From positions 1 to 64,000 of the forward strand of contig CAMCXS010000014.1 of NCBI GenBank assembly GCA_945883495.1: a DNA stretch of 64,000 nucleotides, in the 5' to 3' direction. Under the pieces are notes generated by a model. That model did not search any database. It was not told where the DNA came from and saw nothing but the letters and a program-made list of their open reading frames with translations. This document shows positions 63,967 to 64,000 of the stretch, in pieces. The stretch comes from Akkermansia muciniphila (GTDB taxonomy: Bacteria; Verrucomicrobiota; Verrucomicrobiia; Verrucomicrobiales; DEV007). Positions within the stretch are counted from its first letter, which is position 1; each line of letters starts with the position of its first letter. A program made the translations under genes and the position numbers.

Positions 63967-64000
63967 TAGCCCGGCCCGTTTTTCAACGAACTTCAACCTC

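Overview
The window looks like a chromosome segment from a bacterium of the PVC superphylum, most probably Verrucomicrobiota. Supporting signs are a class Ic-type ribonucleotide reductase of the chlamydial kind, a small WGxxGxxG-CTERM-like surface protein, malectin/thrombospondin-3 repeat proteins fused to c-type cytochrome domains, a MoxR-DUF58-DUF4159 operon and a plant/cyanobacterial-type IspH. Most of the DNA is GC-rich. By eye, the restriction-modification genes (about 15.9-17.9 kb) and the giant 47.0-53.2 kb gene are less so. The species cannot be named from sequence reading alone.

Layout. 0-4.4 kb: the end of a CRISPR array, then (minus strand) cas2, cas1, a tiny membrane protein and a CARF-domain protein of the NE0113/ring-nuclease type, with two membrane-protein genes divergent from them. 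No interference genes are visible; the array runs off the left edge. 4.5-15.8 kb: a hybrid histidine kinase, fdhD overlapping hisH, a DUF433/DUF5615 toxin-antitoxin pair whose toxin is frameshifted, an S9 prolyl oligopeptidase, an SLC13 transporter, small membrane proteins, an exported methyltransferase-like protein and a DoxX-like protein. 15.9-18.5 kb: an m5C methyltransferase with a PD-(D/E)XK endonuclease, abutting a DinB-like gene. 18.6-24.3 kb: a compact operon of a WXG100 protein, two small helical proteins, an EccC-like FtsK/SpoIIIE ATPase, a YbjN-like exported protein and a DUF2007 protein, i.e. a type VII secretion-like locus. This is the strongest candidate for a poorly described system in the window.

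24.4-37.3 kb: SufE, an NtrC-type regulator preceded by a promoter, stem-loop and terminator (small RNA or attenuator), an L,D-transpeptidase, ispH, nrdA/nrdB, tRNA-Ser(CGA), an actin-like ATPase with an unknown partner, and a HAD hydrolase. 37.5-47.0 kb: an exopolysaccharide locus (two Wza-type export proteins, a Wzz/BY-kinase, UDP-glucose dehydrogenase, UDP-xylose synthase, a WcaJ-like sugar transferase), interrupted by a decayed IS66 element with recognisable terminal inverted repeats.

47.0-64.0 kb: a roughly 2070-residue secreted malectin/sorbosone-dehydrogenase/dihaem cytochrome protein, a secreted Cys-His-Asp protein overlapping dus, a secretin-like protein, panB, a four-gene translationally coupled operon (TPR metallopeptidase, DUF4159, MoxR, DUF58) and rpsB at the right edge. 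Many neighbours overlap by four bases (ATGA, GTGA or TTGA), so translational coupling is common. All family assignments rest on motif recognition; no database search was run.
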